Shown here piece after piece: positions 1 through 6,448 of a DNA stretch of 9,013 nt. The position numbers and the translations under genes were made by a program. Below the pieces are notes generated by a model. That model was not told where the DNA came from. It worked only from the letters and a program-made list of their open reading frames with translations, and made no database searches. Source of the stretch: an uncultured Clostridia bacterium (GTDB lineage: Bacteria > Bacillota > Clostridia > UBA1381); assembly GCA_944391255.1 (NCBI GenBank), contig CALXSW010000017.1:1-9013 (forward strand), given 5' to 3'. How positions within the stretch are numbered: the first letter of the stretch is position 1; each line of letters opens with the position of its first letter.

Positions 1-1244
1 CGTCTTATTGATGCGCCGCACGCCGAAAGATAACCTTCTATATTTTCATACCCTCTGTCTATAAAATCTGTGCCGCGCACGACCGATCTTCCCTCCGCCG
101 CAAGCGCCGCTAAGACAAGCGCCGCTCCGCCGCGCAGCTCATGCGCTTCAACATTCGCGCCACTGAGTTTTTTTACGCCTCTTACGACAGCGCTCCTGCC
201 CTCTACCTTTATATCCGCTCCCATTCTCACAAGCTCATCTACATGTCTGAACCTGTTCTCAAAAATATTTTCAACAAATACGCTCGTTCCGTCAGCTACG
301 CATGACAGCGCCATAAACGGTGATTGTATATCCGTCGGGAATCCGGGATACGGCATAGTTTTCAGAATATGTATATTTTTTATTTTACCGCTGCTTTTTA
401 GAGTGACTGAGTTTCCGTCCTGTCTTATCCTTCCGCCCATTTCTCTTAAAACAGACAATCCCGCCTGCATATGTGACGCGTCAGAACATGTGAGCCGTAT
501 CGCGCCGCCGGTTATCATAGCTGCTATAAGATACGTTTGAGCCGCGATCCTGTCAGGCATTATAGTATATTCCGAGCCGGAGAGCTTTTTTACTCCCTCT
601 ATGCTCACAACGCTTGAACCGGCTCCCGACACCTTAGCCCCCATAGAGTTTAAGAAGTTGGCAAGATCGGCAATTTCCGGTTCTCTTGCGGCATTTGTGA
701 TAACAGTTATGCCATCAGCCTTTACAGCCGCGAGCATTATATTTTCAGTTGCTCCTACGCTTGGAAAATCAAGATGTATATCGCACCCTTTTATGTTTTC
801 GCCCTCGCACCTTAAATATCCATGCTCCTCTGTTATCTCCGCCCCCATCTTTCTCAGTGCCTTTAGATGAAGATCTATCGGTCTTAACCCTATCGGGCAG
901 CCGCCCGGCATCCCCACCACAGCCTTTCCATACGCTGTAAGTATCGCGCCAAGAAATATTATCGAAGAACGCATTTCGCGCATAAGTCTTTCGTCTATTT
1001 TACAGCCCGTCAAAGTTGACGAGTCCACCGTGACAGTACCTCTGTCGAACGTCACACGACAGCCGAGTCTTTCGAGTATCTGCTTTGTTTTCTCAACATC
1101 TCTGAGCCACGGGCAATTGTGTATAACGCATTTCCCGTCCGCAACGAGCGATGCCGCCAGAATAGGCAGCACAGCATTTTTCGCGCCCTGGACCTGTATT
1201 TCACCCCTAAGAGGTATCCCACCATCTATTACAAGCTTATTCAT
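1..1244 (-). CDS. murA: UDP-N-acetylglucosamine 1-carboxyvinyltransferase (MurA), 3' end cut by window edge
   Basis: MurA transfers enolpyruvate from phosphoenolpyruvate to UDP-GlcNAc in the cytoplasm, the first committed step of peptidoglycan synthesis and the target of fosfomycin. I translated 414 full codons from the ATG at 1244; the family is about 420 residues, so only a few C-terminal residues are missing. Family landmarks are in register with E. coli MurA: K22-N23 in GAKNA, the active-site loop PGGCPIGLRP with catalytic Cys116, REPEIAD near 187, D305 in FPTDIQ, R371 in ELRGG and R397 in DRGYE. Cys rather than Asp in the loop predicts fosfomycin sensitivity at the target level (inference). 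The start is supported by GAGGTG at 1252-1257, 7 nt upstream. The usual DRIE-type motif reads PDRIAAQT near 230-237, a mild divergence. Firmicutes often carry two murA paralogues, and I cannot tell which one this is. Confidence 0.96.
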   Translation of the reverse strand, partial: MNKLVIDGGIPLRGEIQVQGAKNAVLPILAASLVADGKCVIHNCPWLRDVEKTKQILERLGCRVTFDRGTVTVDSSTLTGCKIDERLMREMRSSIIFLGAILTAYGKAVVGMPGGCPIGLRPIDLHLKALRKMGAEITEEHGYLRCEGENIKGCDIHLDFPSVGATENIMLAAVKADGITVITNAAREPEIADLANFLNSMGAKVSGAGSSVVSIEGVKKLSGSEYTIMPDRIAAQTYLIAAMITGGAIRLTCSDASHMQAGLSVLREMGGRIRQDGNSVTLKSSGKIKNIHILKTMPYPGFPTDIQSPFMALSCVADGTSVFVENIFENRFRHVDELVRMGADIKVEGRSAVVRGVKKLSGANVEAHELRGGAALVLAALAAEGRSVVRGTDFIDRGYENIEGYLSACGASIR

Positions 1245-1276
1245 AACGCAGCACCTCACAAAATTGATTCTGAGGT

Positions 1277-1306
1277 ATAATATGCTGTAATGATGGTTAT
1301 TGTCAC
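1277..1306 (-). promoter_or_regulatory. Likely sigma-A promoter of murA
   Basis: On the minus strand a -35 box GTGACA (1306-1301, 5 of 6 consensus bases) is followed after 18 bp by a -10 box TATTAT (1282-1277, 5 of 6). Transcription would start near 1270, giving a leader of about 25 nt that holds the murA ribosome site. It lies wholly in the gap between rpiB and murA, so murA could be expressed independently of the upstream operon. No strong terminator separates them, so read-through is also possible. Confidence 0.55.
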
Positions 1307-1308
1307 AT

Positions 1309-1328
1309 CATATTATATTCATAATATG
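1309..1328. repeat. 20-bp palindrome (8-bp arms) just upstream of the murA -35 box
   Basis: On the minus strand, CATATTAT, a 4-nt spacer GAAT and ATAATATG form a perfect inverted repeat. It ends 2 bp before the proposed murA -35 box. It is all A/T except the outer bases and one spacer base, and no U-tract follows, so it is a poor terminator. A nearby CATAAT (1339-1334) could pair with the ATTATG at 1325-1320 instead, as an alternative fold. A regulator-binding site is possible, but A/T-rich palindromes also arise by chance in such gaps. Confidence 0.5.
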
Positions 1329-1355
1329 TCCGGATTATGTTTCTGTTTTTGTATA

Positions 1356-1790
1356 TCAGCCTTCTATAGCGTGGATCTTCGCTATTCTTTCAGCGTGGCG
1401 GCCGCCGGCAAATTTAGTGTTCATCCATTCGTCTATCATCATAAACGCAAGTTCTCTGCCTGTGACTCTTCCGCCAAGGCATACGATATTTGCGTTATTA
1501 TGCTCCTTTGACATCTTTGCGCTGAAAACATCGCTTATAAGAGCCGCTCTTATGCCCTTAAATTTATTAGCAGCCATAGAGATGCCTATACCTGTTCCGC
1601 AAACGAGTATACCTGCTTCAGCATCGCCGTTCTGGACTGCCTCGCATACAGGGCGCGCGCAGTCAGGATAGTCAACGCTCGCCTCACTGTATGTGCCGTA
1701 ATCCTTGAATTCCACACCCTTTTCCTCAAGGTGCTTCTTTATATGCTCTTTTAATTCATAACCGCCGTGGTCGCTTCCTATTGCCAACAT
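1356..1790 (-). CDS. rpiB: Ribose-5-phosphate isomerase B
   Basis: RpiB interconverts ribose 5-phosphate and ribulose 5-phosphate in the non-oxidative pentose phosphate pathway, usually as a cytoplasmic dimer or tetramer. The 144-residue length fits the LacAB_rpiB family. Visible landmarks are the N-terminal GSDHGG (D7, H8), DYPDCARPV near 40-48, VCGTGIGISMAANK with the expected catalytic Cys64, the EHNNANIVCLGGR segment with H97 in the position of the proton-handling His, and RHAERIAKI near the C-terminus. Cys64 favours true RpiB over LacA/LacB-type relatives; allose-6-phosphate isomerase activity cannot be excluded. It follows tsaB by only 5 nt. Its ribosome site AAGGGAG (1801-1807) lies in the last codons of tsaB, which suggests translational coupling. 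It appears to be the last gene of the fhs-tsaE-tsaB-rpiB group. Confidence 0.96.
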   Translation of the reverse strand: MLAIGSDHGGYELKEHIKKHLEEKGVEFKDYGTYSEASVDYPDCARPVCEAVQNGDAEAGILVCGTGIGISMAANKFKGIRAALISDVFSAKMSKEHNNANIVCLGGRVTGRELAFMMIDEWMNTKFAGGRHAERIAKIHAIEG

Positions 1791-1795
1791 ATTAG

Positions 1796-2488
1796 TTATT
1801 CTCCCTTCGCTTTTCTCTCATCATATTCGCGCTCTGCCTGCGATTTACGCAGATACAGAGGCCGCAGCGCGCCGTATTCACCTATACAGCCATTCTCTGC
1901 CTTTTTTGCGGCAAGAGCTGCCACAGATGACGCTCTGACCTCGCACAGCTGAGCCGGGGCAATTTTTCCGCCCTTCAGCTCGTCACAATGGCGCATTGCT
2001 CCGTCTCCGGCATATATGACATTTAAGGCAGAAAATCTCTCGTTTATCTCCCCTATCGTCATAACGCATGGAGCTATTACCTCTTTCATTTCCCCGTTTT
2101 TAAACTCATACGCAGCCGCGAACACCTCGTCACGTCTTGCGTCAAGCATAGGCACTATTACCGTTTTCTCATTGCAGGCAAAATTATATGCCAGCCCCTC
2201 AAGCGTGTTGACCGCCACAGCCGGCTTTTTCATCGCCTGCGCGAAAGCGCGCGCTGTGGATATGCCTATCCTTAGTCCTGTAAACGAGCCGGGTCCGACC
2301 GTCACAGCAAACGCGTCTATTTCCGATATATTCATATTCAGATCATCAAACAGCCTTTCGACCATTACCATGATGTTCTGCGAATGTTTCCTCTGGTTTC
2401 TTATCACATATTCGCCAAGTATAACTCCGCTGTCAAAAACAGCTGCTGACGCCGGAAAAGAAGCCGTATCTATCGCAAGGATTTTCAT
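1796..2488 (-). CDS. tsaB: tRNA threonylcarbamoyladenosine synthesis protein TsaB
   Basis: TsaB is an ASKHA-fold, inactive paralogue of TsaD. It dimerises with TsaD and with TsaE binds a complex that puts the threonylcarbamoyl group on A37 of ANN-decoding tRNAs (t6A). The 230-residue protein shows the N-terminal ILAIDTA strand, RKHSQNIM near 33-40, the signature GPGSFTGLRIGISTAR at 65-80, PMLDARRDEVFAA near 113-125 and a C-terminal PLYLRKSQAERE. I chose the ATG at 2488 because a perfect AGGAGG (2494-2499) lies 5 nt upstream and the protein then begins at the conserved strand. A longer reading from 2557 would overlap tsaE and add a non-conserved leader. It starts 13 nt after tsaE. The rimI and tsaD genes that often follow tsaB are absent here, and TsaD and TsaC must be encoded elsewhere. 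Confidence 0.96.
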   Translation of the reverse strand: MKILAIDTASFPASAAVFDSGVILGEYVIRNQRKHSQNIMVMVERLFDDLNMNISEIDAFAVTVGPGSFTGLRIGISTARAFAQAMKKPAVAVNTLEGLAYNFACNEKTVIVPMLDARRDEVFAAAYEFKNGEMKEVIAPCVMTIGEINERFSALNVIYAGDGAMRHCDELKGGKIAPAQLCEVRASSVAALAAKKAENGCIGEYGALRPLYLRKSQAEREYDERKAKGE

Positions 2489-2501
2489 CGCTGCCTCCTG
2501 A

Positions 2502-2933
2502 TCATTTTCTGATATTCTCAAATGACACGGTTCTGTAATTATCGCCCTTTTCGTCATTTTTAAGTATTGTAACCTTTATATATTCGTCCGGCAATATGTC
2601 CTCTATAAGCTCCGCCCATTCTATTATGCACACGCCGTCACTTTCGATGTACTCATCATATCCGATCTCATACATCTCCTCCGGATCAGCTATCCTGTAC
2701 ACATCAAAATGATAGAGCATCAGCCTGCCCTCATATTCATTCACTATCGTAAATGTAGGGCTTGTCACATGCTGCTTTATCCCGAGAGCCTTAGCGAGTC
2801 CCTGCGTGAACGCAGTCTTTCCCGCGCCCAGATCGCCGTACATAGCAATGACTTCGCCGCCCTTTAAGGTATCGGCAAAGTCAGCTGCTATTTTCTGTGT
2901 TTCCTCATAAGAATTTGTTTCAAATATTTTCAT
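2502..2933 (-). CDS. tsaE: tRNA threonylcarbamoyladenosine synthesis ATPase TsaE
   Basis: TsaE is the small P-loop ATPase that binds the TsaB-TsaD heterodimer and powers turnover of the t6A complex in the cytoplasm. In 143 residues it shows Walker A GDLGAGKT at 33-40, the switch-like TSPTFTIVNEY at 57-67, YHFDVYR at 74-80 and IIEWAE at 103-108, all standard for the YjeE/TsaE family. The start at 2933 is unusual. It lies 13 nt after the fhs stop, and the sequence before it is A/T-rich with no recognisable ribosome site. Translation probably depends on coupling to fhs, or on an unstructured leader (inference). An 11-bp direct repeat flanks the ATG (separate entry). The match from the first residues (MKIFETNSYEET) supports this start. 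tsaB follows directly, making a functional pair. Confidence 0.96.
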   Translation of the reverse strand: MKIFETNSYEETQKIAADFADTLKGGEVIAMYGDLGAGKTAFTQGLAKALGIKQHVTSPTFTIVNEYEGRLMLYHFDVYRIADPEEMYEIGYDEYIESDGVCIIEWAELIEDILPDEYIKVTILKNDEKGDNYRTVSFENIRK

Positions 2934-2944
2934 TCAAATATTTT
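2920..2944. repeat. 11-bp direct repeat straddling the tsaE start codon
   Basis: The 11-mer tcaaatatttt occurs at 2920-2930 and again at 2934-2944, separated only by the cat that is the tsaE start codon on the minus strand. On the coding strand this reads AAAATATTTGA, ATG, AAAATATTTGA. It occupies the place where a ribosome site would normally sit. It may be a small local duplication that removed or replaced the original leader, or chance in A/T-rich sequence. Confidence 0.7.
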
Positions 2945-2946
2945 TA

Positions 2947-4617
2947 TCAGAATAAACCTGAAATTACTCCTGTTTCATCAATATCTATTTTTTCCGCTGC
3001 CGGCAGCTTTGGAAGTCCCGGCATAGTCATAATACTTCCCGATTCAGCGACTATAAAGCCGGCGCCGTTCGATATTCTCACAGTTCCTATCTCAACTGTA
3101 AATCCTTCAGGACGGCCGAGCAGCTTCGCATTATCTGACAGAGAATACTGTGTCTTTGCCATACAGATCGGTTTCTTGTCAAGTCCAAGTTCCTCAAGCT
3201 GCTTTATTGCCTTATTTGCCTTAGCTGAATACGAAACACCCGCGCCGCCGTATATCTTTGTAACGATGGCGTTTATCTTATCCTTTATAGACATTTCAGT
3301 GTCATATACAGGATGATATTCAGCCGTGTTATTTTCAACAGCATCAACCACAAGACGCGCGAGTTCCTCGCCGCCTTCTCCGCCCTTTGCAAACACTTCG
3401 CAAAGCGCGCACTTAACGCCGTATTTTCCGCATGTTTCGATAACTGTGTTCAGCTCCGCGTCAGTATCCGAGCTGAAACGGTTTACTGCAACAACTACAG
3501 GAACTCCGAATGACTGCATATTTTCTATATGCTTTTCAAGATTTGTTATGCCCTTAAGGAGCGCGTCAATATTCTCTTCCTGCAATTCTGCCTTTGGTAT
3601 TCCGCCGTTGTACTTCAGAGCGCGCACAGTAGCCACTATAACTACCGCCGACGGTCTTAAACCTGACATACGGCACTTTATATCCATAAACTTTTCAGCG
3701 CCGAGATCCGCTCCGAATCCCGCCTCTGTTATAGCGTAATCGCCAAGCTTTACAGCTAACTTTGTAGCCTGAACACTGTTGCAGCCGTGCGCTATATTTG
3801 CGAACGGACCGCCGTGAATAAACGCCGGAGTATGCTCAAGAGTCTGAACTATATTAGGCTTTATAGCGTCCTTTAAAAGCGCTGCCATTGCGCCGTGCGC
3901 GTTAAGCTCTTTAGCATATACAGGCTGACCTGATCTTGAGTAGCCGATTATTATCTCGCCGAGTCTTTTCTTGAGATCCGCGAGGTCATTTGCAAGGCAC
4001 AATATAGCCATAACCTCTGATGCTACCGTTATCATGAACCCGTCCTCGCGCGGTATACCGTTCATCTTAGGTCCCAATCCTACAACTACGCTTCTAAGCG
4101 CTCTGTCGTTCATATCGAGAACGCGTTTCCATACTATATTATTTACATCTATATCAAGAGCGTTGCCCTGATGGATGTGGTTATCTATGATAGCAGCCAA
4201 CAGATTATTCGCCGCTGTAATAGCGTGCATATCGCCTGTGAAATGAAGGTTTATATCCTCCATCGGCACTACCTGCGCGTATCCGCCACCTGCTGCTCCG
4301 CCTTTTACGCCCATTACAGGTCCCAATGACGGCTCACGGAGCGCGATAAATGTCTTCTTGCCTATTCTGCGCATAGCGTCACCGAGGCCTATCGTCACAG
4401 TCGTCTTGCCCTCTCCTGCCGGTGTAGGGTTTATAGCTGTCACGAGCACGAGTTTTCCGTCCTCATTTTTTTCAGCCGCTCTCACGGCCTCCGCCGTGAT
4501 CTTAGCCTTGTACTTTCCGTACATTTCAAGATCTTCTTCCGGGATCCCAGCCATTGCGGCAATGTCCTTTATATGCAGCATTTCAGCCTGCTGAGCGATT
4601 TCAATATCTGATAACAT
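2947..4617 (-). CDS. fhs: Formate--tetrahydrofolate ligase (10-formyl-THF synthetase)
   Basis: The enzyme makes 10-formyl-THF from formate, THF and ATP in the cytoplasm. It feeds purine synthesis and initiator Met-tRNA formylation, and in acetogens the methyl branch of the Wood-Ljungdahl pathway. The 556-residue protein matches the clostridial family end to end: SDIEIAQ at the N-terminus, YGKYKAK near 33-39, the ATP-binding NPTPAGEGKTT near 63-73, then REPSLGPVMGVKGGAAGGG, DINLHFTGD and HGGPFANIAHGCNS. It continues with EAGFGADLGAEKF, VATVRALK, FAKGGEGG, MAKTQYSLSD, a MTMPGLPKLPAA segment and a terminal GVISGLF. I prefer the ATG at 4617, preceded by GGGGGAG and giving the usual MxSDIEIA beginning. 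An ATG at 4632 has its own GAGG and would add five residues. Presence of fhs alone does not prove acetogenesis. It heads the tight group tsaE, tsaB, rpiB. Confidence 0.97.
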   Translation of the reverse strand: MLSDIEIAQQAEMLHIKDIAAMAGIPEEDLEMYGKYKAKITAEAVRAAEKNEDGKLVLVTAINPTPAGEGKTTVTIGLGDAMRRIGKKTFIALREPSLGPVMGVKGGAAGGGYAQVVPMEDINLHFTGDMHAITAANNLLAAIIDNHIHQGNALDIDVNNIVWKRVLDMNDRALRSVVVGLGPKMNGIPREDGFMITVASEVMAILCLANDLADLKKRLGEIIIGYSRSGQPVYAKELNAHGAMAALLKDAIKPNIVQTLEHTPAFIHGGPFANIAHGCNSVQATKLAVKLGDYAITEAGFGADLGAEKFMDIKCRMSGLRPSAVVIVATVRALKYNGGIPKAELQEENIDALLKGITNLEKHIENMQSFGVPVVVAVNRFSSDTDAELNTVIETCGKYGVKCALCEVFAKGGEGGEELARLVVDAVENNTAEYHPVYDTEMSIKDKINAIVTKIYGGAGVSYSAKANKAIKQLEELGLDKKPICMAKTQYSLSDNAKLLGRPEGFTVEIGTVRISNGAGFIVAESGSIMTMPGLPKLPAAEKIDIDETGVISGLF

Positions 4618-4802
4618 AAATTTCTCCCCCATCTCTGCCTCACAGCTATATTTTGCCGTCCGGCATGCCTTTTCGTTGATGTCTTATAATGCAAATAGAG
4701 CTGAACGATATATTATCCAGCCCAAGGATGCATTTTTCTGTCTGTATCTAAATGTAATTTGCTTTTCTCTATTTGTATTCTTTACTATTATATTCTGATA
4801 TA
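4618..4802 (-). other. Leader and gap before fhs; no convincing promoter
   Basis: This A/T-rich gap should hold the promoter of fhs if the gene is not read from the upstream operon. I see -10-like sequences (GATAAT at 4717-4712, TATAAG at 4688-4683) but no -35 box at proper spacing. A perfect 12-bp inverted repeat, TGCCG, GA, CGGCA (4665-4654), overlaps the 8-bp palindrome GGCATGCC (4669-4662) and lies about 40 nt before the start codon. A second 12-bp palindrome, CTGATATATCAG (4806-4795), spans the stop of the upstream gene; it has no U-tract and does not look like a terminator. I see no match to the tetrahydrofolate riboswitch. Confidence 0.4.
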
Positions 4803-5258
4803 TCAGCTGTTTATATGCTCATCTCTGTCTTCTCTTACTTTTCTGAGGAGAAGGTCAAGTCTATGCTCAACATCAGCAAGGATATCATCTACATATCTTT
4901 CAGTATCCATGCGAAGCTCCTTTGACTCAGCTTCTGACATATCACGGATCTGATCTGCCTTTTCATAAGCCTGTCTTGTTATTTCATGTTCATCTATCAG
5001 TTTTTCCTGCATTTCCTCTGCTGACTTTGTTATAGCGTCTGCTCTCTCGCGAGCCTCGTCGAGAATTCTCTGTCTTTCTGTCTTTACAAACTTAGCTTCC
5101 TTAAGCTGATCAGGATAAACAAGTCTTATTTCCTGAATATAGTCAAGAAGCTCGTCCTTGTCCATCATTATCTTGCCTGTTAGCGGCACAGTTGACGCCT
5201 TGTTAATGGTCTCCTCCATCATATCAATGATTTCCATTACATCCATATCCATATCCAT
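4803..5258 (-). CDS. Conserved clostridial coiled-coil protein of the coaD neighbourhood, function unknown
   Basis: This is a 151-residue, highly charged, soluble protein with no signal peptide or membrane segment. A short N-terminal helix (MEIIDMMEETINKAS) leads to PLTGKIMMDKDELLDYIQEIRL near 25-46. After that come about 95 residues of Glu/Lys/Arg/Ala-rich helix with heptad-like spacing, including ERQRILDEA and DEHEITRQAYEKA. From memory, similar proteins in Clostridia sit beside coaD. They are loosely named ATPase or V-type/F-type ATP synthase subunit H/B-like, apparently only because of the coiled coil; no ATP-binding motif is visible. A DivIVA-like scaffold role is a guess. The start at 5258 follows AAGGAG (5269-5274) with a 10-nt spacer and opens with three ATGGAT repeats (MDMDMD); later ATGs would be still farther from that site. 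The 80-bp gap after coaD shows only weak hairpins, such as GTATC/GATAC, and no clear promoter. Confidence 0.8.
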   Translation of the reverse strand: MDMDMDVMEIIDMMEETINKASTVPLTGKIMMDKDELLDYIQEIRLVYPDQLKEAKFVKTERQRILDEARERADAITKSAEEMQEKLIDEHEITRQAYEKADQIRDMSEAESKELRMDTERYVDDILADVEHRLDLLLRKVREDRDEHINS

Positions 5259-5338
5259 TGTTCCAAAACTCCTTTTTTTTAAAATCAGTACATCGCAAAA
5301 ACATTTGCATAATGCCGTATCGAAATGATACTAATTTC

Positions 5339-5815
5339 CTATTTATATCTCTCTTGTATCTCGCCAATTATCTCCGCCGGAACGAGATCCGACAGATCAC
5401 CCTTATACCCCGCAAGCTCATTTACCATGCTTGAGCTTATATACGAATATTTGGAATTGGTCATCATGAACATAGTCTCGCAGTCGGAAGCGAGCGTCTT
5501 GTTAAGCAGCGCCATCTGAAACTCATATTCAAAATCGTTCACAGTGCGCAAGCCTTTTATTATAACATTAGCGCTGTGCTCCTTTGCGAAGTCAACGAGA
5601 AGACCTTCAAAAAAATCTGTTTCCACATTATCAAGATGCTTCGTAACTCTTTCTATAAAGTCCACTCTCTGCTCAACGCTGAACTTTGGCTGCTTATTTT
5701 TATTTCTAAGCACACCCACGACCACCTTGTCAAATATCTTGCTTGCGCGCTCGATAATATCGAGATGACCGTTTGTTATCGGGTCAAAGCTGCCCGGATA
5801 AACCGCAATTCTCAT
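5339..5815 (-). CDS. coaD: Phosphopantetheine adenylyltransferase
   Basis: CoaD transfers AMP from ATP to 4'-phosphopantetheine to give dephospho-CoA, the penultimate step of coenzyme A synthesis in the cytoplasm; family members are hexamers. The 158-residue length is typical. It has the nucleotidyltransferase signature PGSFDPITNGHLD (residues 7-19) with TxGH as T14 to H17, a basic substrate loop around K39-K44, IKGLRTVNDFEYEFQM at 86-101 with conserved R90, and the ATP-binding YSYISSS at 123-129. Lys87 stands where many relatives have Arg (RGLR), a conservative change. The start at 5815 lies 4 nt after the rsmD stop, and the AAGGG ribosome site is in the last rsmD codons, so the two are probably translationally coupled. 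The rsmD-coaD order is common in Firmicutes. Confidence 0.97.
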   Translation of the reverse strand: MRIAVYPGSFDPITNGHLDIIERASKIFDKVVVGVLRNKNKQPKFSVEQRVDFIERVTKHLDNVETDFFEGLLVDFAKEHSANVIIKGLRTVNDFEYEFQMALLNKTLASDCETMFMMTNSKYSYISSSMVNELAGYKGDLSDLVPAEIIGEIQERYK

Positions 5816-5819
5816 TTAC

Positions 5820-6365
5820 CTAACCCTTCATTTTTCTGTATATCGTAATATAGCTGCGACCGTATTTCTTCTGCTTTACTATCTCCAAGCCGCCTTTTTC
5901 GCTTTTAAAATCAGTATTGTCACTTTCGAGGACAATAATTCCGTCCTCGTTCAATAAATCGTTATCTATGATGCATTCAAGCGTAGGCTCTATAAGACCT
6001 TTGTTATATGGCGGATCAAGAAAAATTATGTCAAACCCGCTTTTGCAGTCTTTGGCATAATCAAAGCATGATCTGTTTATGACAGTGCAAATATCATTAA
6101 ATCGCAGGGAATCGATATTTTTTTTGATCAGAGCGACAGAACGCTCATCTGCATCTATAAGAGTCGCATGCTCCGCGCCTCTTGAAAGCGCCTCAAAAGA
6201 AAGCGCGCCGCTGCCTGCATACATGTCAAGCACCTGCGCACCCGGCACATAAAACTGAATCAGATTAAATATCGCCTCTTTAACTCTGTCTGTCGTAGGC
6301 CTTACATCTCTGCCTTCAAACTCAAAAAGCTTATGCCCCCTGCGGCATCCTGAAATAATTCGCAT
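5820..6365 (-). CDS. rsmD: 16S rRNA (guanine(966)-N(2))-methyltransferase RsmD
   Basis: RsmD uses S-adenosylmethionine to make m2G966 in 16S rRNA, a base near the P site, acting on a late 30S intermediate. The 181-residue protein has the N-terminal MRIISG strand, RPTTDRVKEAIF at 22-33, the SAM-binding motif DMYAGSGALSFEA at 47-59, an acidic ID at 70-71 that should bind the SAM ribose, and the catalytic FLDPPY ending at residue 120. These place it in the RsmD (YhhF) family rather than among other N6/N2 methylases. The start at 6365 follows GGAG (6374-6377) with an 8-nt spacer. It is the first gene after a near-consensus promoter and so probably heads the rsmD-coaD-coiled-coil operon. Confidence 0.96.
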   Translation of the reverse strand: MRIISGCRRGHKLFEFEGRDVRPTTDRVKEAIFNLIQFYVPGAQVLDMYAGSGALSFEALSRGAEHATLIDADERSVALIKKNIDSLRFNDICTVINRSCFDYAKDCKSGFDIIFLDPPYNKGLIEPTLECIIDNDLLNEDGIIVLESDNTDFKSEKGGLEIVKQKKYGRSYITIYRKMKG

Positions 6366-6390
6366 CTACATTACTCCAATTTCATACTAT

Positions 6391-6419
6391 ATTCTACATT
6401 AAAAATAATAAAAGGTCAA
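6391..6419 (-). promoter_or_regulatory. Strong sigma-A type promoter of the rsmD operon
   Basis: On the minus strand TTGACC (6419-6414, 5 of 6) and TAGAAT (6396-6391, 5 of 6) are separated by exactly 17 bp of A/T-rich spacer. The expected start of transcription is near 6384, about 18 nt before the rsmD ATG and just upstream of its GGAG. This is the best promoter match in the window. Confidence 0.8.
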
Positions 6420-6448
6420 CACCTAATATTAAAATTAAATAAAAGATA

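Noticed and set aside
70..540. Plus-strand open frame of 156 codons
   Set aside because: It lies wholly antisense to murA, which has clear family motifs. The plus-strand protein has no recognisable features and no ribosome site.
1291..1355. Intrinsic terminator after rpiB
   Set aside because: The only hairpins are A/T-rich and are not followed by a run of T on the minus strand, so termination here is not supported.
2016..2501. Plus-strand open frame of 161 codons
   Set aside because: It is the antisense shadow of tsaB, Ser/Ala/Thr-rich as expected from reverse reading, and nothing in it resembles a family.
2489..2557. Longer N-terminus for TsaB starting at 2557
   Set aside because: It would overlap the end of tsaE and precede the conserved ILAIDT strand. 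A perfect AGGAGG supports the ATG at 2488.
4633..4700. Tetrahydrofolate riboswitch before fhs
   Set aside because: The region lacks the conserved junction and pseudoknot sequences I associate with that class and is too short after the likely start.
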